In this document: piece after piece, positions 22,001 through 42,594 of the stretch
How positions within the stretch are numbered: the stretch's first letter is position 1
How the letters are laid out: each line of letters begins with the position of its first letter
Assembly: GCA_015501075.1 (NCBI GenBank)
Contig: JADNYJ010000188.1
Span: forward strand, 1 to 64,000
Direction: 5' to 3'
DNA from: Gymnopilus junonius
Taxonomy: Eukaryota; Basidiomycota; Agaricomycetes; Agaricales; Galerinaceae
DNA length: 64,000 nucleotides
Notes under the pieces: generated by a model
What the model was told of the DNA's origin: nothing
What the model saw: only the letters and a program-made list of their open reading frames with translations
The model's database searches: none
Made by a program: the position numbers and the translations under genes

Positions 22001-22401
22001 TATCATACACCAAGTTCTCGTATTCAAATCTTGCCATATCTTTTTCCCCGTTTTCTGATGCGAAATCCCTGCATCTGGATTTGACTGTCACTGTCAGGAA
22101 CGAAGGCGACAGAACAGGCTCGGACGTCATACAACTCTATGTTTCTATGCCTGATATTGGGTTTACTATGCCCAAGTTGCAGCTGAAAGGCTTCGCCAAA
22201 GTCCACCACCTGGTACAGGGAGAGTCGGCCAACGTGACTATTCACCTAGATAAATATGCATTCTCGTTTTGGGATGAGAGCAATGAAGCATGGCATATAG
22301 CGGCTGGAAAGTATGGACTTCACGTTGGTCCTAGTAGTGACAACTTACTGTTGCACTGTTCTTTCGAGTCTAGTGACTCGTTCTTATGGAGTGGACTGTA
22401 A
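19084..22401 (+). CDS. Beta-glucosidase, glycoside hydrolase family 3 with PA14 insert
   Basis: It should hydrolyse terminal beta-glucosides such as cellobiose. The N-terminal GH3 barrel begins [17 protein letters not shown] and includes [15 protein letters not shown] and the nucleophile motif GIVMSDWFGTYG (about 20,070-20,155). The second GH3 domain follows (GIVLLKNEG), split by a PA14 domain ([11 protein letters not shown] to LLIDNW, about 20,730-21,030), then [10 protein letters not shown] and a C-terminal fibronectin-III-like domain ending at 22,401. There is no signal peptide, so an intracellular enzyme is inferred. Many short introns are needed; all tested joins keep frame. An in-frame ATG at 18,976 would add 36 residues but nearly abuts the divergent gene, so 19,084 is preferred. 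Confidence 0.92.
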
Positions 22402-22524
22402 TAAGTACTATACATACTAATAGAAGTCTACCAAGTAGAGCAAATGATGACGTCTTATTATAATTCGAAACGTGAGAAATATTGCAGCTTTCCTTCTACC
22501 TCAACATCCCTAGAGCCTGTAAGA

Positions 22525-24773
<2,249 letters not shown>

Positions 24774-25071
24774 AACACTACTGCCATTTTTTCTGATGCA
24801 ACAATATACATTATTTAGCCTGGTTTAGTTAACGTTGAAAAGGCCAAGCCATCGTTGAGCCCCCTTCAACGGTAGTAATATAATGCTGACTGATTTATTT
24901 TATCGCGTGTTAGTAGACAGCAATCCTTATTACGCTACAAAATTCTAATATGTTGACAGAAAGTGTCCAAGTATCTGGATATAAGACTTGGCTTTAAGTG
25001 CAGTCGAACTTACATAAGCAGGATTACTATCCGAACTTGAACGAGCGAGCCATCGTCTTTGGGCTTCTGAG
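24774..25071. other. Intergenic region between DDX41 and Mic19
   Basis: About 300 bp with no ORF or repeat that I recognise. It must hold the DDX41 terminator and the Mic19 promoter; no clear TATA box is seen. Confidence 0.4.
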
Positions 25072-25776
25072 ATGGGGGCTAGTCACTCGAAATCTGATTC
25101 TACAGATGAAAAGGTCTTCCGAAATGAAACACCAATCTCGGTGAGTTGAGCTTGCTTACTTGCTGCATTCGTCGTTAAAGACGATCCAGTTCTCTCCCGA
25201 TGTCGTGAATCAGCTATCCGACCGTCTGGAAGCTCCCCAGACAACTCCCGAACGCCAGTCAATTCTGGATGCTCATATCAGGGCCCGAATCAGAGATGAG
25301 CTGGAACATTTAAAAAGGGACGAAGAGAGTGTCCGACGTGAAATAGAACTTGCTCTGGAGAAAGAGAATCTGGATAAGGAGGCTGCCATGGCTGGAAAAG
25401 CTTCTGAAGGTGACGATAATACAACCGGCAACGTTAAAAACAGCACGGTTTTACTTGGCGACCTGGAAGACATTCGAGCAAAGATTGAAAGGCATCAGTC
25501 GAGCAAAGCGGGACCAGAATTCCCGGAAGTTGAGGCTCACGGAAAGGCCGTAGCGGATTGTTACAAGTGAGTGGTCTCCCTCCGTACTTCATACAAATGT
25601 CTAACTACGCGGGGTCAGAAAAAACAAAAATCATCCCCTACTCTGTAGTTCCGAAGTAGCTGGATTCAAGGCAGCAGTGGACCGTTTAGAACAGGTACGT
25701 TTTCTGCAGTCCTTTCGAGAAACATGAATTTGACTAGCAAACCATGTATCAGCATTACTTCTATTCATTACATTAG
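25072..25776 (+). CDS. MICOS complex subunit Mic19 (CHCH protein)
   Basis: Mic19 supports cristae junctions in the mitochondrial inner membrane. The first exon (25,072-25,140) encodes MGASHSKSDSTDEKVFRNETP, with a Gly2 typical of N-myristoylation. After a short intron comes FSPDVVNQLSDRLE and a long helical, charged middle region (DELEHLKRDEESVRREIE). The C-terminal CHCH part is recovered by splicing at AA|GTGAGT and CAG, giving CYKKNKNHPLLC followed by SEVAGFKAAVDRLEQ: a CX10C pair as in yeast Mic19. A last small exon would end at the TAG at 25,774-25,776. The family assignment is firm, the last exon less so. Confidence 0.85.
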
Positions 25777-26067
25777 TTATACCACTGCAGTATTACATGT
25801 GGTGATAGACGCCAGTAATAATATTAGAGGACTGGGAAATACAACAACTTCATACAACTGAAATTTTATTATCGCAAAAAAAACAAGTATAACTATACAC
25901 AAGACCCCAACCTCGCTCCGCTTCAACCAAAGAACAGGTCCAAGCAAATGAGAGGGGCAAAAGGATGGACCAAAAAAGGGGGAGGTGCAAACAGATGTAC
26001 ATGAATTCGCGACATCTGCTTAAGATATAAGTATAATATAATATAATGACCCTCATTCAAAGAAACA
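25777..26067. other. Convergent intergenic region, Mic19 and Cdc5
   Basis: About 290 bp of AT-rich DNA between the 3' ends of two convergent genes. No gene or repeat is recognised; ATAAGTATAATATAATATAATG at about 26,028-26,047 is simple sequence that may serve 3'-end formation. Confidence 0.4.
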
Positions 26068-29174
<3,107 letters not shown>

Positions 29175-32100
29175 ATGGACTCGACAAAGTCTGCGTATGT
29201 TTTTCGTCCCGCCCTCCTCACCGTCTGACATATCCCACAGCACAAAGCCCCCGGTCGTCCGTGGTGCCCGTGCCTGCACCGTCTGTCGCACTGCAAAGGT
29301 CCCTTTCTTCCCCGAACCCCCGCCTTGTGCTCATTCCGCTCCCTAGATGAAGTGCGTCGGCGCTGAGGACGGTCAGAAGCAATGTCAGCGTTGCAAGCGG
29401 GCCAATGTCGAGTCAGTCTCCCCTTCTCCTCCTCTTCCTCCTCTTATCTCCCTTCATCCGCAGATGCGTTTTCGAGAAACACCGTCGCGGTCGAAAGCCG
29501 GGCTCCAAGTGCTTGCCTTTTTCTCTTCCTTCTCCACAAATTTACTCATTGCCTTTCTAGACTGTCCGAGGCCTCCAAGATGCTTCGTCGTCTCGAGAAA
29601 GGCCTTAATTCTGCCAAAATGAAGTCCCAGTCCTCCGAGGCCCTCTCCCCTTATCACACCGACGCTAATCCCGACTCCCCCTACTCCACCATTCGCTCGT
29701 CCGATCCATCGTATTCCTCTTCGAGCTCCCTTTTTCCCAAGAGCGAACTCCCCCCACCAAATCTGCACAACGCTTATCACGATGCTTATGCCCCCTCCAG
29801 CAATGGTTCCCGAACCATGGACATCGAGGACGATGACCCCGATGGCACAGAGGAAGCTTTTTTCCCCGCAAAATTAATCCGCATGGAGAACCAACGCAAT
29901 TCTTTCTTCAGGACCATTCTCAACCCAGAAGAGACTCCGGCACCTGTCCCTCAGCGTAGTAACTCTTTCACGCCCCCTCAAAATACTAGTCCCGCTCCGA
30001 CCGGCTTGAATGATCCTATCTCCGCTGGCATTATTACAGAGGCTGATGCCAAGATGCTATTCGATGCTTTTTTCTTGCGCCTGAACCCTTTTATCTGCCT
30101 TTTTGACCCTGCTCTTCACACTGTCTCATACGTCCGCTCTAAATGTCCTTTCTTGTTCACTACGCTTATCATGGCCGGTTGCAAATTCTTCAAAGCCGAC
30201 AAATTCAAAGAATGTCAAAAACTCGCCCATGAATTTTCTGTTCGCGCCTTTGCAGAGTCGTGGAAGCGCGTTGAAGTCGTGCAGGCCTTTGCTTGCCTCA
30301 CATACTGGAAAGACCCAGATGATACCGTCAGTCAACCTCCGCTCATTTTCTAATTCAGAGTCTGAATATCCCTTTAGCGAACTTGGATGTACATTGGTTA
30401 TGTAAGTTTGCACATTTGATTTACGTCTGTCTTGTCCTCACCTATCATGAACAGGCCTGTCGTATGGCCGTAGAACTCGGTTTAAATCGTTACATCGCAA
30501 GTCCCCTCCCCACTGAAACCGAGTTCCAAAAGCTCGAGAGACGCAATCGGGAACGCACTTACCTCGTCCTCTTTGTCCACGATCGGAGTTTAAGCATGCA
30601 AACCGGCAGAAGTGGATGCTTCCAGAAGATGACATTGTCAGAAACGCAATGACCTGGCCAAATGCTGCCGGTCCTGCCATCCGTCCCGAGGATGTGATTG
30701 TAGCCGCTTTCGTGGCTTTGCGCCGGATTGCTGCAAGTATTCTTACTCGATTTCATTCCTTGCCGTCCTAATGGTCGTATTTGCATAGGCCGAAACTACA
30801 GACATCTTCAATGCGTCGAAAAATTCACTGACAAACAGTAATTCCGACATCAACTACGATGTCGTTCTGACAAATTGTAATGCAAGGCTAACTCATGGGA
30901 TAGCATATGGCGTAAGGAAATGGAAAGAGGTACATGCTTCACCTTTCTTTACGGAATGAATCTGACGTTATGTGCAGCCGGAGGAGAAAAATTCCACCTT
31001 TCTTTCTTGACGTTCTTTCGTTTGCACGTCAGGCTTTTCCTGAACAGTTTTGGGCTCCAGCCAAGTATGATACCCGTAAGTTGCCTACTGTGTATTGAAA
31101 TTGCCGAAGCCAACCTATGCCTATTTTTAGGGGAGTCGTCATCCTCCGAGTCTCCAGGCTCTTACAACGTGTTGCACAAGTGCGTTGGATTCATTGCGTA
31201 TCGTTTCGGAAGACTTCCATAATATCCATGTTCTGGCAAGTTTTTTTCAAGTCTCCGTTCTACCAGCTATCAGGCATTGAACCGGGGTAAATAGCGATAC
31301 GGTCAAGACTCAATTACGGTCATGTCAGCTTATTCAGCTGTCTTTCTGCTCAAGGTATGCACAGTTATAGCTCTCTCGATTCCTCTTCCTGAACCGCCGA
31401 TTATGTCGCCAGCTCTTGCGACTTCCAAGTACCGGCCACCTTTTAGACCCGGACACGTCAAACGAAATCTATACCTTGATTTCCAAGACCGCCGATTCAT
31501 ACCAAGATGCCTCATCTTCTTCCCATTCACAAGTGTCTCTTTCTGCGTCATACCACGCCCGGTTCTTGCGCAGCTTAGTGGCCAATGATATTTTTAAAAC
31601 CCGGCGCGGAGAACGAGAACGGTACGACTGCGATAGTAATATGCCGATTGATCCCCGACTTCAATGTAAGTCACCGTTTACGGCTACTATTCCGCAATCC
31701 CTTGATATCTATGTTTACGACAGGCCAGCCAGCCAGTCGGGCAACGATGCAAAGTTCGCCAATACAAGTATATTCCCATCAAGGCTCAAGGATGCAAGAA
31801 GCCACTCAGCAGACATTCCACTTCCCTGCATCACCTAATCTTCCCGCTCACCCTCACTCGAATCCCTCCGATAATGATTACCAAGTTGACGTTCAGGGCA
31901 GAAACGCAATTAGTCACGATCCGTCCAATGGAAATACCCTCTATTCCGGTGGCTATGTTCCAATGCCTCCGAACCACGCGTCCGAGCTCGATGCTCACTA
32001 CTGGAAAAATATGTTCATCGAATTAGGATTTGGAGAGAATGTCGACCCTAATACTCTGCATGGTATGATTCCCAATAGTGTCGGAAGGACAATGCCTCCA

Positions 32101-32217
32101 TCTCCGCAATACATGGGTCACACTCAGATAGACCATCCACAACATTCATCCCTTATGACGGCTCAAGCACAATCAATTCAATATCATGCTATGCATGTTC
32201 CTTCATACGGTCATTAG
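29175..32217 (+). CDS. Zn2Cys6 fungal-specific transcription factor
   Basis: A nuclear DNA-binding regulator with unknown targets. The start MDSTKSA is followed, after splicing, by the binuclear zinc cluster CTVCRTAKMKC - 9 residues - CQRCKRANVEC, then a basic stretch EKHRRGRKPGSK and a short coiled coil (LSEASKMLRRLEKGL). A Ser/Pro-rich linker spans about 29,620-29,990. The fungal-specific middle homology domain runs from DAKMLFDAFFLRLNPFICLFDP through RTWMYIGYACRMAVELGLNR (spliced near 30,330-30,455) and RNRERTYLVLFVHDRSLSMQTGR. Further 3' exons (30,790-31,600) are fragmented and hard to join; the last exon (about 31,700-32,217) is Gln/His/Pro-rich. The length fits the family. Confidence 0.85.
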
Positions 32218-32418
32218 AATCATCCAACTGGCCTGGTTCTCACTTTGTATTTTCTTTTTTTGTGGTGTAAGTCTAATGTGTATTTGCCACTGAGGTTCTT
32301 GCTTTCGTTGTACTTTTTTTGTAATGCCTTGGCCTCCCCCTACATTAGAGATTCTTTGTACATTGTTGATGCCCATGAAAATCAACCAAAAACAATCAAT
32401 TATATTTATTTGCTTTAT
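32218..32418. other. Convergent 3' region
   Basis: Two hundred bases between the ends of the transcription factor and Nup37 genes; T-rich runs (TTTTCTTTTTTTGTGG) but no gene. Confidence 0.35.
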
Positions 32419-33831
32419 TTATGTATCCTCTCCAATGCGGAAAATGATCGCAGTCCGTCCAACAGCAGCAGCAATACGCGGAATGCCACTCAAAACCAGA
32501 AAGTCAAAGTCGCGTATAAAATGTGGTTTGGGACGCAGGGTGAATGGGGTGGGGGAAGCCTGAATGTAGTTGGAATTGTGAACGTGCAGGACCGCACCCT
32601 TGTTGGGCGACTGCGAGGATATGGCAAAATACTCTGGATGGGTTTGGCACCAGCTGAATTGTAGGATATGACCTCTTTGAAAGAATGGACTGGCGAAGAA
32701 GTTTGAACATACCGGAATAGTCTGCCTCCTTCTACGAAGCTGTTCCCCGTCTTGTCGGGAAGGCCTCCTCGTAGTTTGGAGATGTCCCATATGGCAAATT
32801 TATTCCCATATACGCCACCAACCCTGGATAAACCCTTAGATTCTAGGATATGACCAGAAATCGGAAAGTCACTTGCATATCGATAGTATCAACTCTCCAG
32901 TCGATGGAAGCCGACCATTGCTTCGTCGCACCCATGCACGCTGTGGACAGAGCGGAGGGTTCAATGAGTTCGATCAAATTCGAATGCCGCAGCACGCCCT
33001 CCGAGTCCGCCTCGTCTGGATCCGAACGCCAGTCGGTCAGGAAAACTGAGCCACGACAGTCCGTCACGAGAAATTCTTTGCTTGTTGCAGGATGTGCCCG
33101 AATGGTGGTCAAGGGATGGGGGAAAGCAATAACATACGCGGTTGGTTGAGATCGTGAGGATGGAAACGGGGACATTCCAAGGTCGGCACCAGGTGTTGGA
33201 GAATGATTGACGGATGGGATATCTATGGTGGGATACAGGTCCCAGACCATAAGCATTTTGTCCTCTAGAACGCGTCCCAAGTGAGTACGGAAACAATAAG
33301 CGTATGACTAGTTACCGACCGGACACTGTGGCGACGTATCGAGCGGGGTCCTCATCCCACCCGCTACAAAAGACCATATCGTTGACTGTGCCATGGTGGC
33401 CGCTGAGTCCGCCACCAAAGGGATATATGTCTTCTAGTTCTCGAGGCGATTTGGTGAGGAGGTGGAGTCCAAAATCAGCGCTGGCAGCTGCGAGTCTTGA
33501 CACATTATGGAACGAAAATGGTAGGAAAAAAAAAAAAAGACGACATACTCAATCAACCAATCGTCACTCGTGGAGGGGGATACTGAACGAGAAGACCAGG
33601 CAAGAGCAGTTATGCGTGTGCCAATGTGGAAAGTGGCGAGGAGACGACAGGCGGTGTCTGACTAGGGGGGGACATGAAATAATAGACAGGGGGGCCACAT
33701 GGATCGATACTTACGACCTGAATGACCTCTACGGACTGTTCGCCGCCTATGGCGACGAGGTCGGCGGCGGGTGTGTCGCGGGACGGACGGAGGACATGTA
33801 TTTGAGTGGGATGGTTGAAATGAAGATCCAT
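32419..33831 (-). CDS. Nucleoporin Nup37-like WD40 protein
   Basis: Nup37 is a beta-propeller of the Nup107-160 (Y) complex of the nuclear pore. The predicted protein starts MDLHFNHPTQIHVLRPS and contains IGGEQSVEVIQV, ITALAWSSRS, AAASADFGLHLLTKSP, GGLSGHHGTVNDMVFCSGW, RYVATVSDDKMLMVWDLYP, IRAHPATSKEFLVTDCRG and, near the end, GGVYGNKFAIWDISKLRGG, LFRWC and AAAVGRTAIIFRIG. The order of WD-like blades and the LFRW motif parallel animal Nup37. Other small WD40 proteins remain possible. The gene needs several short introns (near 33,280, 33,500-33,560, 33,665-33,720 and 32,680-32,715). The start is only 15 bp from an ATG of the divergent kinase gene. Confidence 0.75.
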
Positions 33832-33846
33832 TGTTCAAACTTTTGA

Positions 33847-34911
<1,065 letters not shown>

Positions 34912-34959
34912 GGAAGATACCACACAAGTAGATGTCTAATAGAAATGTCTACGAGCCTA

Positions 34960-36175
34960 CTACTTTCCATTCCCATAAACTGAGAATCCATGAGGAACGG
35001 GATCTATGGAGCAGACTGCGTGATCGTGTTTGGGTATTTCAAAGATAGTGCCATCAGCGCAGACGAGGTGTGCATCTTGATCCTGGTCGTCCTGCAGAGA
35101 GAAAGGTGAATAGATGGAAAAGGAAAAGCAGACGGATAGACGAACGGGGTACCATTCCCATCCACCGCAACGGAAATACTCGATCACGGTAGGGCCATCG
35201 CCGTCTGTCACGATCTGGCCGTCGTCGGTGTAGGTGAAGCGGACATGGGCACCGTCTTGATAAGCGCCTCCGAGGACCTGCCATATCTTGGGCACAAAGG
35301 CGAGTCTGGCTTGTGGGGTATCCTGATGGGTAGAAGGGTCGCGAAGAGGCCTGAGGACAACGATATCGCAGGTGGCGGGGGGAGGGGGTATGCGGCGAGC
35401 GAGAGGGGATATTGTGAACTGGGGCTCTAGACGATCGACATTGACGGTGGAGAGAAAGTAGACGAAAGGACCGTCGAGGTGGACGGCAGGACTGTGCGAG
35501 GTGGATTGAGGGTGGGGAACAAAGGCATCAGATTTGGGATCATATATCTGGACGGTGGGAGAGGGAACGAGCTTGACATGGGCACGATACCATTTGTTGC
35601 TGTTCTGCTGAGCAGCGATCTTGAACCTGGAGATGAACGGTGAGAGAGAGAATAGCGTGAAGGATAAGGAGAGAGGACCTTTCGATGCCCGGGTGGGACT
35701 GCCTGAGAGCCTCGGAGTGATGAAGGATGGAAGCATGGAGGGAAGTGGAGGCCACGACGGACGAGAGGGCTACCTGGCCAGCGATGGTGGTGGAAGCGAG
35801 AGAGAGAGGGCGGGGAGGCGCACCGCGGAGAAAGGCGCGGACAGACTGGAGCCTGTAAGCGACCTGGTCGTGGTCGGGGGACGGGGGGAAGAGGGAGGCA
35901 TAGAGGGCATTGGCGGTGCCGCAGGGGACAAGGACGAAGGAGAGGGCGGCGGGGGAGAGGGCGCTGAGGATCTCGTGGAGGGTGCCGTCGCCGGAGCAGA
36001 GGACGAGGGTGGGCGGGGGATGGATGGCGGCGAGGACGGCCTGGGCGTGGCCGGTGTGTGTGGTGTGGACGACGGAGAGGGGCCGGTCGGCGAGGAGAGG
36101 GAGGACATGGCTGGCAAAGAAGAGCGGGCCATCGCCGTTGCCGCACGCAGGGTTGATGATTGCAAGCAGAGCCAT
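34960..36175 (-). CDS. Lipid kinase of the DAGK/sphingosine kinase family
   Basis: It likely phosphorylates a lipid such as diacylglycerol or a sphingoid base. The catalytic domain starts at the very N terminus: MALLAIINPACGNGDG (phosphate-binding loop), HTGHAQAV, and the nucleotide-binding CSGDGTLHEIL, then VPCGTANALYASLF. A second exon set (FKIAAQQNSNKWYRAHVKLV to HFDIVVLRP-type strands, about 35,640-35,150) provides the C-terminal beta-sandwich with DDGQIVTDGDGPTVIEYFRC. The last exon ends SVYGNGK at 34,960. At about 370 residues it is shorter than Lcb4-type kinases and lacks extra domains. Substrate cannot be told from sequence. Its ATG is 8 bp from that of the divergent PhoD-like gene. 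Confidence 0.82.
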
Positions 36176-36183
36176 TCTTGGTC

Positions 36184-38375
36184 ATGCACCGCTATCTGCC
36201 CGCCCTCTTTTCGTCCCTGTTCCGTCTGACTGCCTGTCTGTTTCTGAGAGTGGTCCCCAGCCGACTCGCCGGGCCTGTCCTGCCCGCGCTCTACTGTCTC
36301 CATCTCTTCCCTGCGCTCCTGCTCTCCCCAAAGGTACTCTCCCCTGCACTCCCCTCCCGTCCGATTCTTATCCCCCCCAGAAACACGCCCACCGCCCCCT
36401 GGCCGTCCTCTTCTGCTCCCTCCCCTCGCCCTCCCGTCTCCTCACCTACGCCAATGTCGCCATCAACTCTCTGCTCCTCCTCGCTGCAGCAGACCTCGCC
36501 ATCACCCCCTTCTTCGACTCCGCTGCCCATGTCGTCTTCTCCCGTGTCGGCGCCGTCTATCCCGACAGCGTCAAGATCCTCGTCCGCTTCCCTGCCCCAC
36601 ACGAACCCCTCACCCTCCTCTACCGCGAATCCAACGCCCCCCACTGGAAACAAGGTCCTGCCCTCAATCTCACTCACGCACGCGACTGGGCAGACACTGT
36701 CCGCATTCACAATCTCTGGCCCAGCACTTCCTACGAATGTCTGTCTGCTGCCATTCTTCACCCCCCTCCCTGTTTCTCACCCTTCTTTCTTTCCAGATGC
36801 CCTTGCGTACCCGAACAAGACTCTCGTCCGCCATCCCATGTCATTCCGCACCTTTCCAGACCCTCGCATCAACTCCCCTAGTTATTTCCGTTTCCTCGCA
36901 ACCTCTTGCGTCACTCCCAACTTTCCCTACCGAGGTCCACTCCATAAGCGCACTATTCAAGGCTTCGACTACCTTGCCGACTACCTCACTTTATCTCGAG
37001 AGCCTACCAATCAGAATCCCAATACAGTGACACCTCCAGCCGAGTTTCTGCTCTTCCTCGGCGACTTTATCTACGCCGACGTTCCCATTTACATCGGCGA
37101 TGACCAGGAAGCTTATCGACGTCTCTACCGTCGCAATTACCAGAGTCCCAGCTTCAGGAAAGTTTACGAACAATTACGTCAGTTTATCACTCTCTCTCGT
37201 TCCCGCCGTCTGACGACTCCTCGTGTTTTCCAGCTATATTCCATGCTTACGACGACCATGAGGTACGTTGCTCGTCATTTTTCCCAAGCCTCGCCACCTC
37301 AACCTCTCCCCAGTTTATCAACAACTATATTGGAAATTCCCAAGACATTCCTCCATTCGCAAATGCTTCAGACGCCTACAACATCTATGCCGGAAACGCT
37401 AATTATGACCCTGCCAACCCAGGACAGAATTTCTATGACTTCCAATACGGGGATGTCGCATTCTTTGTCATGGACACAAGACGCTACCGTTCCGCTCCTA
37501 CTCCAGAGCACGATGAAACATATCGCACAATGTTGGGTGACGATCAGCTAACAGCATTGTACGATTGGTTGCACAAAGTGTGTTCCCATTTCTTCCCCCT
37601 GCCATTTTGTATTAACTATTTCTTGCCAAGGTGAACGAAACATCCTCTTTCAAATTCATTGTCTCCTCGGTGCCGTTCACCTCCTTATGGACGCATGACG
37701 CACAGACAGACTCTTGGGCCGGCTACCCCCTCGAGAAGGCAGCACTCCTAGAAGCTTTCCATTCCGTGCCCAATGTCGTCATCATATCGGGCGACCGACA
37801 CGAGTTTGCCGCACTCGAGTTCCCTGCCGCAGATCCTAGTCGACATACCGTTCGCGAATTTTCCACCAGTCCATTGAGCATGTTTTACATCCCATTTATC
37901 CATACCCTTTTACCCCAAAGTGAAGCGTTCTTCACTGGCAATGCAACGACAGTGACCCCTTCACAAGATGGTACAAGCTTGGAGGAAACACAAATTGAGG
38001 TCCAAGTTCCCTATGAAAAGACTATTGCATATATTCCTCATGGAAATTCCAAGTGGTATGTTTTTTTTTTCCAACTTGTCGGTCGACGTTCTGATTTTAT
38101 TTATTTATTGCGCAGGTCCACATTCGAAATAGACACGAGGGACGGCAGCAAGCCAACGCTTCGCGTCGAGACAGTAATAGATGGAAAACCAGCATATCAG
38201 TCAGTACCTTCCCTTCTTTATTCTTCCTTGCCATAACCTGACGCCTCCTTGAAGCCTTGAAGTCATCGGCAAACCTACCGTCCGCCCCCCTTTGATAGGT
38301 CTTGGGTCTCTCGTCACCACTAATGTCATCGATTTGTTCGACAAGATCGGCCTTAAACCAGTCAAGTGGTTCTAA
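36184..38375 (+). CDS. PhoD-like metallophosphatase with N-terminal membrane segments
   Basis: Start MHRYLPALFSSLFRL at 36,184; an ATG at 36,160 would overlap the divergent kinase. The N-terminal third has several hydrophobic stretches (LPALYCLHLFPALLLS, INSLLLLAAADLAIT), so membrane anchoring is likely. The PhoD catalytic part follows: FRFLATSCVTPNFPYRG, FLLFLGDFIYAD (metal-binding GD), AYDDHEFINNY (recovered by splicing near 37,180-37,265 and 37,265-37,310), DVAFFVMDTRRYR, and VVIISGDRHEFAALEF. The last exon, joined over GTCAGT..GAAG, ends NVIDLFDKIGLKPVKWF at 38,375. PhoD proteins are phosphodiesterases/alkaline phosphatases using Ca and Fe; the substrate here is unknown. Confidence 0.87.
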
Positions 38376-38452
38376 TGACTGCCCCTATTCTAATGGACTT
38401 GTTGTATGTAGTAGATGTCGACCCATTAGACAGGACTCTGCATAAGAGCTTC

Positions 38453-42443
<3,991 letters not shown>

Positions 42444-42594
42444 GGACCCGTCGAAAGGACGGAGGATTGAAGGAACAAATTGAAAGATTGGGGGTAATTA
42501 GCCTACATAGCCACCGGCTAACCGGGTACATGGATAATAATATCAGAGATCTGAGCTCTCAACTACATATACGAATATCTGCAGCAGCGCCAGC
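42444..42594. promoter_or_regulatory. Divergent promoter between pex6 and phosphoglucomutase
   Basis: 151 bp between two start codons, too short for two separate promoters of ordinary size, so shared control is inferred. No specific site is recognised. Confidence 0.4.

Noticed and set aside
35621..36881. Long plus-strand ORFs rich in Gly/Glu or Pro over the lipid kinase and PhoD genes
   Set aside because: They are antisense or off-frame shadows of GC-rich coding sequence; the true frames carry the conserved motifs.
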